Positions 4,838 to 10,371 of a DNA stretch of 10,371 nt are shown here, piece after piece. The position numbers were made by a program, and so were the translations under genes. Source of the stretch: RGEC01 sp044371405 (GTDB lineage Bacteria > Bacteroidota > Bacteroidia > NS11-12g > UBA955). The notes under the pieces are model-generated. The model searched no databases, was not told the origin of the DNA, and saw only the letters and a list, made by a program, of their open reading frames with translations. The stretch's first letter is position 1. The number at the start of each line of letters is the position of its first letter. The stretch lies in the NCBI GenBank assembly GCA_044371405.1, contig JBILTS010000079.1, positions 1 to 10,371 on the forward strand, in the 5' to 3' direction.

Positions 4838-7300
4838 ATGACTAAATTTTCCTGCATATTCACTAAATTGCCATGGATGAGGATTATACTCATAAGCTGT
4901 TTCGCCATATGTTTCAGTGCCAAAGCACAGGTGCTGGAGCCACTGGGCAATGGTTTGCCAAGTAAAGTAGTGGCAGCCTACGCTTCGGGACAGGATTACC
5001 TGGCACTGTTCAGCGATGAGACCACACAGGATACTTCCGATTATATTGTTGCCCGCTGGAATGGCGCGTATTGGTCATACTTCCCCGGCCTATACAAGCC
5101 GGATGCAGTGAAGACCATCGATGGACAGTATAATTTTAATTGTGTAGTGTTCTACCGCGATACTATGTACGTAGGGGCCTATATTTCCGGAGCCAAGAAG
5201 GATGCAGATTCGCCTGTGAGCCACCTATACAAATGGAATGGCGAGAAATGGATTACGGATAACAGCGTTGTCAAAAGTAAAAATGATGGCATCGTTGCCA
5301 TGACCGTATTTGATGATAAGCTGGTAGTGGCAGGTAAGTTTCTGGATGTTATTAATGGAAATCTGGTAAATAACATCGCAACCTATGATGGTAAAAAAGG
5401 CCAATGGGGTTTTCTAGGCAGTTCGAATGCTGATCAGGGCTCAGACGGAGTGATTAAAGCACTTCAGGTACTTGGAAACAGATTATATATCGCAGGAGAT
5501 TTCCAGAATTTTGCTGGAACCTATACCGGTAATATTGCATATTATACGGCCTCTAATCAAACATGGGGAGGTATTGGCAGCCCATTTAATGAACGTGTAG
5601 ATCATCTGGCTGTTTATGGTGATAAAATCGCAGCACTGGGTTTTGTCTCGGGTAAATCTGAAATCAGGGAATTTGACGGGAACTGGAGTCAGGCATTGTC
5701 TTTCGATACTTTTTCAAGGGCAGATTTTAAGACAATTGCAGGTTCCGGCAGCACACTGCTAATAGGTGGTGATTTTCTGCTGAAAGGGAATGGCAGCTCC
5801 ATTTTGCGATACGAGGGCGCTCAGCTGAGAACAACGGGTAACCGAATCAGCGGCATGTTTGCGCTGGGTCAGCGAGGTTCGGAAGCATTTATTTGGGGTG
5901 ATTTCACCGAACAAAATACAGGTTTGAAAAGAATTTGCAAAATTGAAAACAACGCTGGAGATATTGCGGGCGGAGTTTTTTATGATAAAAACCAAAATTG
6001 CCTGAATGATGCAACAGATGAGCCCATAAAAATGGCTACCATTCGGTTTAGCAGTATCAAAACAGGGAAAATGTGGTTTGCCGTGTCCGATAACACCGGC
6101 AAGTTCGCAGCTGCATTGCCGGAGGATGATTACACTATTCAGGTGTTTGCCGGCAGACATTGGGTTAATTCTTGCCCCGGTAATTTTGCCAGCGCCGTCA
6201 AAAAAGGCGAATACAGCATGGTTTCACTGTCTCAGTACATGCCCCCCAATGTAAGCGATATCGAAATGAATACCGAAATCATAACCCCGGGCAATGTGAA
6301 GCCGGGCGATGAGGTTAAGGCGGTAATTACGCTAAAAAATGCCGGTAATAAAGTAATTAACGGTCCTACGTTTCATTTGATTCACGATGGGCGTTTGGTT
6401 GATTTTTCGGCCGACAGTCTACCTGATAACTATACCGGTTATGAAGCAACCTGGAGCATCACCCAATTTGAACCCGGTGCGATTCGCAGCATACCGTTCT
6501 CATTTCGCTTACCTGCTGATGCTCAGACAACAGATCGTTTCCCCGTCTATCTAAGAACGGGCACCACCTTTACTGCCGGCGATGCCTACAAAGGTGATAA
6601 TGCAGATACCCTGCAGTTAAAACTCATGGACAATACCGGCGGTGCAGTGTCTAAGGTAAGTCTGAAAGGCGATGATGTTGATTACAGGGTGCGGGATTTA
6701 ACGTACCATGTTAAATTTACAAATACCAGTAAGAATTTTGTAAAGCGACTTGTAATGCTGGATACCGTAGATGCCAATCTGCCAATGAGCCGTGTGGTGA
6801 TTACCAATTTGTATCCAACTGATGCCGTTGTTCGCACAGAAAAAGGCAATATTCTGGTGGTAGAATTTCCTAATGCCAACCTGGCGGCCCTTGAGTCCAA
6901 TCCGTCGGCAGCCAGCGGCTTCATTACCTACAAGATTGAATTGACGGCAGACCTCAAGACAGGGGAAAATTTTTACAACCGCGCCAACGGCGATTTTGAC
7001 AGCCGCTGGAAGGCAAGTAGCAACATGGTGGTGGTGATGGCGAAAAATCCATCTGCTGCAGTGAAAAAAGTGGGAGCAGGGGTGGCCAAAATATGGCCCA
7101 ACCCAACTACTGATGAATTAAATTTGGAATTGCCCGGTAACGTGCAGGGACTGGTACTGATAACAGATAACTCGGGAAGACAGGTGATTACTATGCCGGT
7201 TGAGGGGAAAATGATGAAAATTCAGCTAGGTAACCTCAAGTCGGGCTTATATTTCGTTAAATCGCCGACCGGCGTCAGCGCGTTTCAAGTGGTTCGCTAA
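4838..7300 (+). CDS. Secreted multidomain protein with propeller-like repeats and T9SS type A sorting domain
   Basis: The product is 820 residues from ATG 4838. The signal peptide core is MRIILISCFAICFSAKAQ; its Met is codon 14 (ATG 4877), a possible alternative start. Residues 43-369 hold seven repeats ending in patterns such as YKWNGEKW and IATYDG..GQWGFLG, likely a seven-bladed propeller. Residues 373-439 resemble an SdrD/CnaB-like domain (GVFYDKNQNCLNDATDEP). Residues 474-735 form two beta-rich domains: a CARDB/DUF11-like one (NVKPGDEVKAVITLKNAGN), then one like DUF7619 (LTYHVKFTNT, MLDTVDANL, GFITYKIEL). Residues 746-820 are a T9SS type A C-terminal domain (KIWPNPTTDELNLELP, DNSGRQV, LKSGLYFVK). 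It should cross the outer membrane by T9SS and be anchored or released. No catalytic motif is seen; adhesion or ligand binding is plausible. It starts 3 bases after the preceding stop, so it belongs to the sigma operon. Confidence 0.85.
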   Translation: MTKFSCIFTKLPWMRIILISCFAICFSAKAQVLEPLGNGLPSKVVAAYASGQDYLALFSDETTQDTSDYIVARWNGAYWSYFPGLYKPDAVKTIDGQYNFNCVVFYRDTMYVGAYISGAKKDADSPVSHLYKWNGEKWITDNSVVKSKNDGIVAMTVFDDKLVVAGKFLDVINGNLVNNIATYDGKKGQWGFLGSSNADQGSDGVIKALQVLGNRLYIAGDFQNFAGTYTGNIAYYTASNQTWGGIGSPFNERVDHLAVYGDKIAALGFVSGKSEIREFDGNWSQALSFDTFSRADFKTIAGSGSTLLIGGDFLLKGNGSSILRYEGAQLRTTGNRISGMFALGQRGSEAFIWGDFTEQNTGLKRICKIENNAGDIAGGVFYDKNQNCLNDATDEPIKMATIRFSSIKTGKMWFAVSDNTGKFAAALPEDDYTIQVFAGRHWVNSCPGNFASAVKKGEYSMVSLSQYMPPNVSDIEMNTEIITPGNVKPGDEVKAVITLKNAGNKVINGPTFHLIHDGRLVDFSADSLPDNYTGYEATWSITQFEPGAIRSIPFSFRLPADAQTTDRFPVYLRTGTTFTAGDAYKGDNADTLQLKLMDNTGGAVSKVSLKGDDVDYRVRDLTYHVKFTNTSKNFVKRLVMLDTVDANLPMSRVVITNLYPTDAVVRTEKGNILVVEFPNANLAALESNPSAASGFITYKIELTADLKTGENFYNRANGDFDSRWKASSNMVVVMAKNPSAAVKKVGAGVAKIWPNPTTDELNLELPGNVQGLVLITDNSGRQVITMPVEGKMMKIQLGNLKSGLYFVKSPTGVSAFQVVR
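4964..5944 (+). repeat. Seven propeller-like protein repeats (coding)
   Basis: Within the secreted protein I count seven units of about 34-52 residues, at about 43-85, 91-142, 151-196, 204-248, 253-289, 296-334 and 336-369. The typical unit runs: hydrophobic strand, loop, strand of the type LYIAGDF, loop, then a strand such as NIAYYT or HLYKWNGEKW, with W or L-G at the end. GDF recurs in units 4, 6 and 7 and GKF in unit 3. The copies are diverged at DNA level. Seven units match one closed propeller; the fold itself is inferred. Confidence 0.55.
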
Positions 7301-7883
7301 GCAAAATATCTGCTTTGCGCATCAAACTCAGGTTATAGTTCACAAAGGTTCCTAATCCGCTGTCATATTCCGTATTTCCCATGCTTTGCCCGTGGCTGTC
7401 AATGGCTTTAGGTGTAAACTGACTTTCAAAGCTTTTGGCGGAAACAATGCTGTTGAAGTTCATGAAGTTGATTAGTTTGTTAATCATGTATCCGAGCTGA
7501 ATGGCAGGAATCCGGCCTCCTCGGCCACTGCTGATGCCGCATGTAGCAAATACTTTTCCATCCCAGCAATCTGCAAAATCTTTTTTGCCAAATTGATTAA
7601 TCAGATTGATGATTTCCGGCGTGGGGAACCAGTTATATTCGGGAGAAAGAATGAAAATCAATTTACTTTTTGCCATGCATTCATAGGCGGATTGGCTGAA
7701 TGGAGACAAATGACCGGGAACAAGTGCACCACCATTGCTGAAGGGTATATCGTATTCCTCAAAATTGGGCATTGTGATTTCAGTAGGTGCCACGCCCTTT
7801 GATTCAAGTATGCGCTTTATGGCCAGGCCCACGCGCCTGGTATTGCTATTGGTTCGGGATGAACCGCAAAGTATTCCGATCAT
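7275..7883 (-). CDS. NAD(P)H-dependent FMN reductase-like flavoprotein
   Basis: This 202-residue protein has a flavodoxin-like fold and belongs to the NADPH-dependent FMN reductase / azoreductase / chromate-reductase family. The FMN phosphate loop is GSSRTNSNTR (7-16) after the first strand MIGILC. The second signature is SPEYNWFPTPEIINLINQF (80-98), where the family usually has PEYN followed by a small, Pro-rich loop. The flavin-side loop is GISSGRGG (116-123). It should act in the cytoplasm as an NAD(P)H-driven reducer of flavin, quinones or similar acceptors; the true substrate is unknown. It has no membrane segment or signal peptide. Its ATG overlaps the meaB stop by 4 bases (ATGA), so it is the last gene of the engB-meaB operon. 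Its 3' end overlaps the opposing secreted-protein gene by 26 bases. Confidence 0.88.
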   Translation of the reverse strand: MIGILCGSSRTNSNTRRVGLAIKRILESKGVAPTEITMPNFEEYDIPFSNGGALVPGHLSPFSQSAYECMAKSKLIFILSPEYNWFPTPEIINLINQFGKKDFADCWDGKVFATCGISSGRGGRIPAIQLGYMINKLINFMNFNSIVSAKSFESQFTPKAIDSHGQSMGNTEYDSGLGTFVNYNLSLMRKADILLSEPLETR

Positions 7884-8782
7884 GCAGTTATGTTAAATTG
7901 ATTTGCATATACATACAAATTGAATCCCGGTTTGTTTGCCACGTCTTGCAGAATTCGGGCCTGATGCTCCACATCGAAATCCAACATGCGTCTTTTGGCC
8001 ACGATCCGGCTGAGTTTTTCAGCCATTAGCAGGTATTTTTTTGGGTTTTGCGACATGGATTTATGATGACTGGATATGGCGTCGCTTAAAAGGTCAATGC
8101 CTTTGCCGGTGGTGGCAATGGTTTCGATTACCTGAATTTCCTGGTTAACATTATCATGTGCTCTTTCCCGCAGATGGCCGGCAAAGCGTGCAGCGCCTTC
8201 ACGGTCAGATTTATTAACAACAAAGACATCAGCAATTTCCATTACTCCACTTTTCAGGGTTTGAACCTCATCTCCGCTTTCCGGCACGGTAACCACAATG
8301 GTAGTATCTGCCACACCTGCAATTTCTACTTCGCTTTGTCCAACCCCCACGGTTTCCACAATGATGCGGTCGAATCCTGCGTGTTTGAAAATATCGATGG
8401 TTTCGAGAATCCCGGATGATAATCCCCCAAGACTGCCCCGGCTACTTAAACTGCGTATAAACAGGTTTGGATGGGTAAACAGGCCTGCCATGCGGAGGCG
8501 GTCGCCCAGCAGTGCCCCAAAATTGAAAGGGGATGATGGATCAACCGCGATAACAGCAACTTTCAAGTTCTGTTTGAGCCAGAAACCGGCCAGTTCATTT
8601 ACAATGCTACTTTTACCCGCACCCGGCGGACCGGTAATGCCCACCACCGGGATGGGTGGTAGAACCAGACTTTCCAGCAGCTGGCTGCAACCGCTGATGT
8701 TGTTTTCCACGACGCTGATGGCACGTGCAATAGCGGCCGTTTCGCCCGATTTAACCCGTTGGGATAACAACTGCCAGTCCAT
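7880..8782 (-). CDS. meaB: MeaB/ArgK-type GTPase, chaperone of B12-dependent acyl-CoA mutase
   Basis: This 300-residue G3E-family GTPase protects and reloads adenosylcobalamin-dependent methylmalonyl-CoA mutase (or a related mutase) by gating cofactor entry and exit. It has Walker A GPPGAGKS (51-58), the VDPSSPFNFGALLGDRLRM stretch (80-98), the ETVGVGQSE switch region (143-151), a base-recognition NKSD (190-193), and a C-terminal helical dimer arm (about 240-300). It is slightly shorter than the commonest members (about 310-330 residues), mainly at the ends, with all motifs intact. No mutase gene is in the window, so the partner must lie elsewhere. It starts 14 bases after the engB stop and overlaps the next gene by 4 bases. 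Older annotations call the family LAO/AO transport ATPase, which is not its function. Confidence 0.93.
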   Translation of the reverse strand: MDWQLLSQRVKSGETAAIARAISVVENNISGCSQLLESLVLPPIPVVGITGPPGAGKSSIVNELAGFWLKQNLKVAVIAVDPSSPFNFGALLGDRLRMAGLFTHPNLFIRSLSSRGSLGGLSSGILETIDIFKHAGFDRIIVETVGVGQSEVEIAGVADTTIVVTVPESGDEVQTLKSGVMEIADVFVVNKSDREGAARFAGHLRERAHDNVNQEIQVIETIATTGKGIDLLSDAISSHHKSMSQNPKKYLLMAEKLSRIVAKRRMLDFDVEHQARILQDVANKPGFNLYVYANQFNITA

Positions 8783-8796
8783 AGGGCGAAGATAAA

Positions 8797-9408
8797 TCAG
8801 TTTAAGGGTTTAAATGCCTTGCAGGCCTCGAAAATAAAGTTCCATATTTCTTCCTTGCCGGTTTTATCCTCGCTGCTGCTGATGATGAACGGAGGCAGGT
8901 TTTCCCAGGTTTCGTGAAGAGCCGTCTTAATTTCCTGAATGCTTCGGTCAAGGGCTTCCTTGCCGAGTTTGTCCGATTTGGTGCCAATCAGCGCCATGGG
9001 AATGCCGGCTTCGCCCATATCGTTGATAAATTCCATATCGATGGCTTGCGGCGGAATCCGCAAATCAAGCAAAACAAACAGGCACATCAGGTTGGGACGT
9101 TCCAGCAGGTAATGCCTGATCATTTTGGCGAATTTTTCCCGTTGGGTTTTGCTGACTTTGGCATAACCGTATCCAGGCAAATCGCACAGCTGCAGTTTTT
9201 TGTCAATCAAAAATAAGTTCAGGGTTTGGGTTTTGCCCGGGTTGGATGAAATCCGAGCCATGTTTTTACGGCTGCAAAGCATATTGATGAGACTGCTTTT
9301 GCCCACATTACTTCTTCCTATAAAGGCAAATTCAGGCATCCCTTTGTGGGGCATGGCATCCTGACGCTCCCAGCTTCCCAGGAAATCGGCTTGTTTAATT
9401 TCAGTCAT
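8797..9408 (-). CDS. engB: EngB/YihA/YsxC ribosome-biogenesis GTPase
   Basis: This 203-residue single-domain TRAFAC GTPase is needed in most bacteria for late assembly of the 50S ribosomal subunit. All nucleotide motifs are present: G1 GRSNVGKSS (31-39), G2 around NPGKTQTLN (56-64), G3 DLPGYGYAKVS (76-86), G4 TKSD (143-146) and G5 SSS (177-179). The family's typical length is about 195-210. ATG 9408 gives the normal N-terminus (MTEIKQADFLGSW). It is the first gene of the operon engB-meaB-FMN reductase and is divergent from ubiE, with 61 bases between the two start codons. It is likely essential, so its promoter in this short gap should be active in growth. Confidence 0.95.
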   Translation of the reverse strand: MTEIKQADFLGSWERQDAMPHKGMPEFAFIGRSNVGKSSLINMLCSRKNMARISSNPGKTQTLNLFLIDKKLQLCDLPGYGYAKVSKTQREKFAKMIRHYLLERPNLMCLFVLLDLRIPPQAIDMEFINDMGEAGIPMALIGTKSDKLGKEALDRSIQEIKTALHETWENLPPFIISSSEDKTGKEEIWNFIFEACKAFKPLN

Positions 9409-9430
9409 ATTGTTTCTGCGGCGATGCCCC

Positions 9431-9438
9431 GAAAGGTA
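9431..9438 (-). promoter_or_regulatory. Possible -7 box TACCTTTC of the engB operon
   Basis: On the minus strand this reads TACCTTTC, one mismatch (final C for G) from TAnnTTTG, 22 bases before ATG 9408. No clear -33 element is seen. It lies 5 bases from the opposing ubiE box, so the two promoters would overlap. Confidence 0.3.
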
Positions 9439-9443
9439 TTGCT

Positions 9444-9451
9444 TATATTTG
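9444..9451 (+). promoter_or_regulatory. -7 box TATATTTG of ubiE
   Basis: This is an exact match to TAnnTTTG, 18 bases before GTG 9470, giving a predicted leader of roughly 12-15 bases. It lies inside the longer open frame that extends upstream to 9410, which supports the GTG as the true start. Confidence 0.5.
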
Positions 9452-9469
9452 CAACTTTATTTTCTTTCT

Positions 9470-10192
9470 GTGCAAGTTAAACCGAATCAGGATTCCGCGC
9501 TTTCAAAAAAACAACAAGTTGCCCAAATGTTTGACGACATTTCGGGAAGGTATGATTTTTTAAACAGATTATTATCGCTCGGTATCGACAGAGGGTGGCG
9601 TACAAAAGTGAGGAAAGCATTGTCTGCAGCGCATCATAGCCGTATTTTGGATGTGGCTACAGGTACCGCAGATCTGGCCATTGAGTTGTCAAAAATAAAA
9701 GATGCCAATATTACAGGTATTGATATCAGTGCCGGAATGTTGAAAAAAGGAGATGAGAAAATAGCACGTGCTGGACTCAATAGCCAAATTCGCCTGCAAC
9801 TTGCCGATTCTGAGAACTTGCCGTTCGAGGATGCACATTTCGATGCGGTGACCGTGGCGTTCGGCGTTCGCAATTTCGAAAATCTACAGTCAGGTATTCG
9901 GGAAATGCTGCGAGTTACCCGCCCCGGTGGTCATTTATACATCCTGGAGTTCAGTAAACCCAAAAACCGCTTATTCAGCGGTCTTTACTGGTTTTATTTT
10001 AAAAAGGTTTTGCCTGGCGTGGGAAAGCTAATTAGTTCCAGTGTAAATGCATACAGTTATTTGCCCCGCAGCGTGGAAGCATTTCCGGAAGGTGCTGAAT
10101 TTGCCTCCATTGTGCAAGATTGTGGTGCTAAATCCGTTATTATTAAACCCCTTACCTTTGGTGTGAGTTCGCTGTATATATGCGAAAAATAG
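9470..10192 (+). CDS. ubiE: UbiE/MenG demethylmenaquinone methyltransferase
   Basis: This class I SAM-dependent methyltransferase makes the last step of menaquinone synthesis (demethylmenaquinone to menaquinone), at the membrane face of the cytoplasm. From GTG 9470 it has 240 residues, close to the family length. Marks include FDDISGRYDFLNRLLSLGID (21-40), SAM motif I LDVATGTADLA (60-70), the acidic GIDIS (83-87), DAVTVAFGVRNFE (125-137), RPGGHLYILEFSKP (151-164) and AYSYLPRSVEAFPEGAEF (194-211). The frame is open to TTG 9410, but the extra 20 residues are unlike the family and would include the promoter box. Bacteroidota use menaquinone, so the MenG reaction is more likely than the ubiquinone one. 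The stop overlaps the next gene by 13 bases. Confidence 0.95.
   Translation: MQVKPNQDSALSKKQQVAQMFDDISGRYDFLNRLLSLGIDRGWRTKVRKALSAAHHSRILDVATGTADLAIELSKIKDANITGIDISAGMLKKGDEKIARAGLNSQIRLQLADSENLPFEDAHFDAVTVAFGVRNFENLQSGIREMLRVTRPGGHLYILEFSKPKNRLFSGLYWFYFKKVLPGVGKLISSSVNAYSYLPRSVEAFPEGAEFASIVQDCGAKSVIIKPLTFGVSSLYICEK
10153..10160 (+). promoter_or_regulatory. TACCTTTG inside ubiE, possible internal porT promoter
   Basis: This is an exact TAnnTTTG match 19 bases before the ATG of the PorT-like gene. It encodes the LTFG of the conserved UbiE C-terminus, so coding constraint alone may explain it. No -33 element is seen. Confidence 0.25.
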
Positions 10193-10371
10193 TTGCCATA
10201 ACAATATGTTTTATTTGTTTGCAAATGCAGGCACAAACAGATCCAAACAGGATCTACAGGAAGCATTTTTTCTGGGGAATAGCATTTACCGGCACCTATG
10301 CAAAAATGAAAATGAACCTCGATCCTGTTTTCTGGCAAAGACAAGATTCCCTTGCTGCCATCTTGCCCGGC
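10180..10371 (+). CDS. porT: PorT-like T9SS outer-membrane protein, N-terminal part (cut by window edge)
   Basis: Sixty-four codons are visible; the gene runs off the right edge. A signal peptide (MRKIVAITICFICLQMQAQ) is followed by a first strand HFFWGIAFTGTYAKMKMNLD and then a DSLAAILPG loop. I recall PorT-family proteins (PorT of Porphyromonas, SprT of Flavobacterium) starting with the same order: F-[FW]-G strand, K-rich strand end, D-S-L loop, PG. The gene is also commonly found next to ubiE in Bacteroidota. PorT is an outer-membrane barrel needed for type IX secretion and gliding. It overlaps ubiE by 13 bases and is probably co-transcribed with it. The signal peptide is clear; the family call rests on the first strand and the synteny. 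Confidence 0.7.
   Translation, partial: MRKIVAITICFICLQMQAQTDPNRIYRKHFFWGIAFTGTYAKMKMNLDPVFWQRQDSLAAILPG

Noticed and set aside
7263..7274. CGCC-GACC-GGCG dyad as a bidirectional terminator between the converging genes
   Set aside because: The stem is 4-5 bases and there is no T run on either strand. It lies inside coding sequence for the sorting tail.
9410..9469. Upstream extension of ubiE from TTG 9410
   Set aside because: The extra 20 residues do not resemble the family and contain the likely promoter. GTG 9470 gives a standard 240-residue protein.
1..10371. CRISPR array, insertion sequence, phage or toxin-antitoxin locus
   Set aside because: I saw no regularly spaced direct repeats, transposase or integrase motifs, terminal inverted repeats, or small paired genes.

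Overview
This window looks like chromosomal DNA of a member of the Bacteroidota, probably a Chitinophagales/Sphingobacteriales-like or Saprospiral-like lineage. The lineage is an inference from gene content. The evidence is a type IX secretion (T9SS) C-terminal sorting domain, a PorT-like gene behind ubiE/menG, a DUF5723-type outer-membrane protein, a fused E1 alpha/beta 2-oxoacid dehydrogenase of the kind common in this phylum, TAnnTTTG-type -7 boxes, and few Shine-Dalgarno sequences. No tRNA, intact rRNA, CRISPR array, transposase or phage gene is visible. Every gene is intact apart from the two cut by the window edges.

Layout. (1) Positions 1-2686, minus strand: a likely co-directional operon of fused E1 2-oxoacid dehydrogenase, then a DinB-like metal-dependent protein, then a DUF5723-type outer-membrane protein that runs off the left edge. 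(2) Positions 2687-3014: a non-coding divergent control region of about 330 bases with -7-like boxes, two short inverted repeats and a stretch that resembles the 3' end of 23S rRNA. (3) Positions 3015-7300, plus strand: a tight three-gene unit. It holds an ECF sigma factor, a membrane protein that joins an anti-sigma-like N-terminus to an outer-membrane-barrel-like C-terminus, and a large exported protein with a seven-repeat propeller-like region and a T9SS sorting domain. (4) Positions 7275-9408, minus strand: an operon of engB (ribosome-assembly GTPase), meaB (GTPase chaperone of B12 mutases) and an NAD(P)H-dependent FMN reductase. It converges on, and overlaps, the end of the secreted-protein gene. 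(5) Positions 9470-10371, plus strand: ubiE/menG (menaquinone methyltransferase) overlapping the start of a PorT-like T9SS gene cut by the right edge.

How the parts fit. Most of the window is housekeeping: branched-chain or other 2-oxoacid oxidation, mutase maintenance, ribosome assembly and menaquinone synthesis. The distinctive part is the sigma / anti-sigma-barrel / T9SS-cargo unit. It could be a cell-surface signalling module in which the state of the envelope or of a surface protein is relayed to a dedicated sigma factor. That function is inferred from domain order and gene spacing only.
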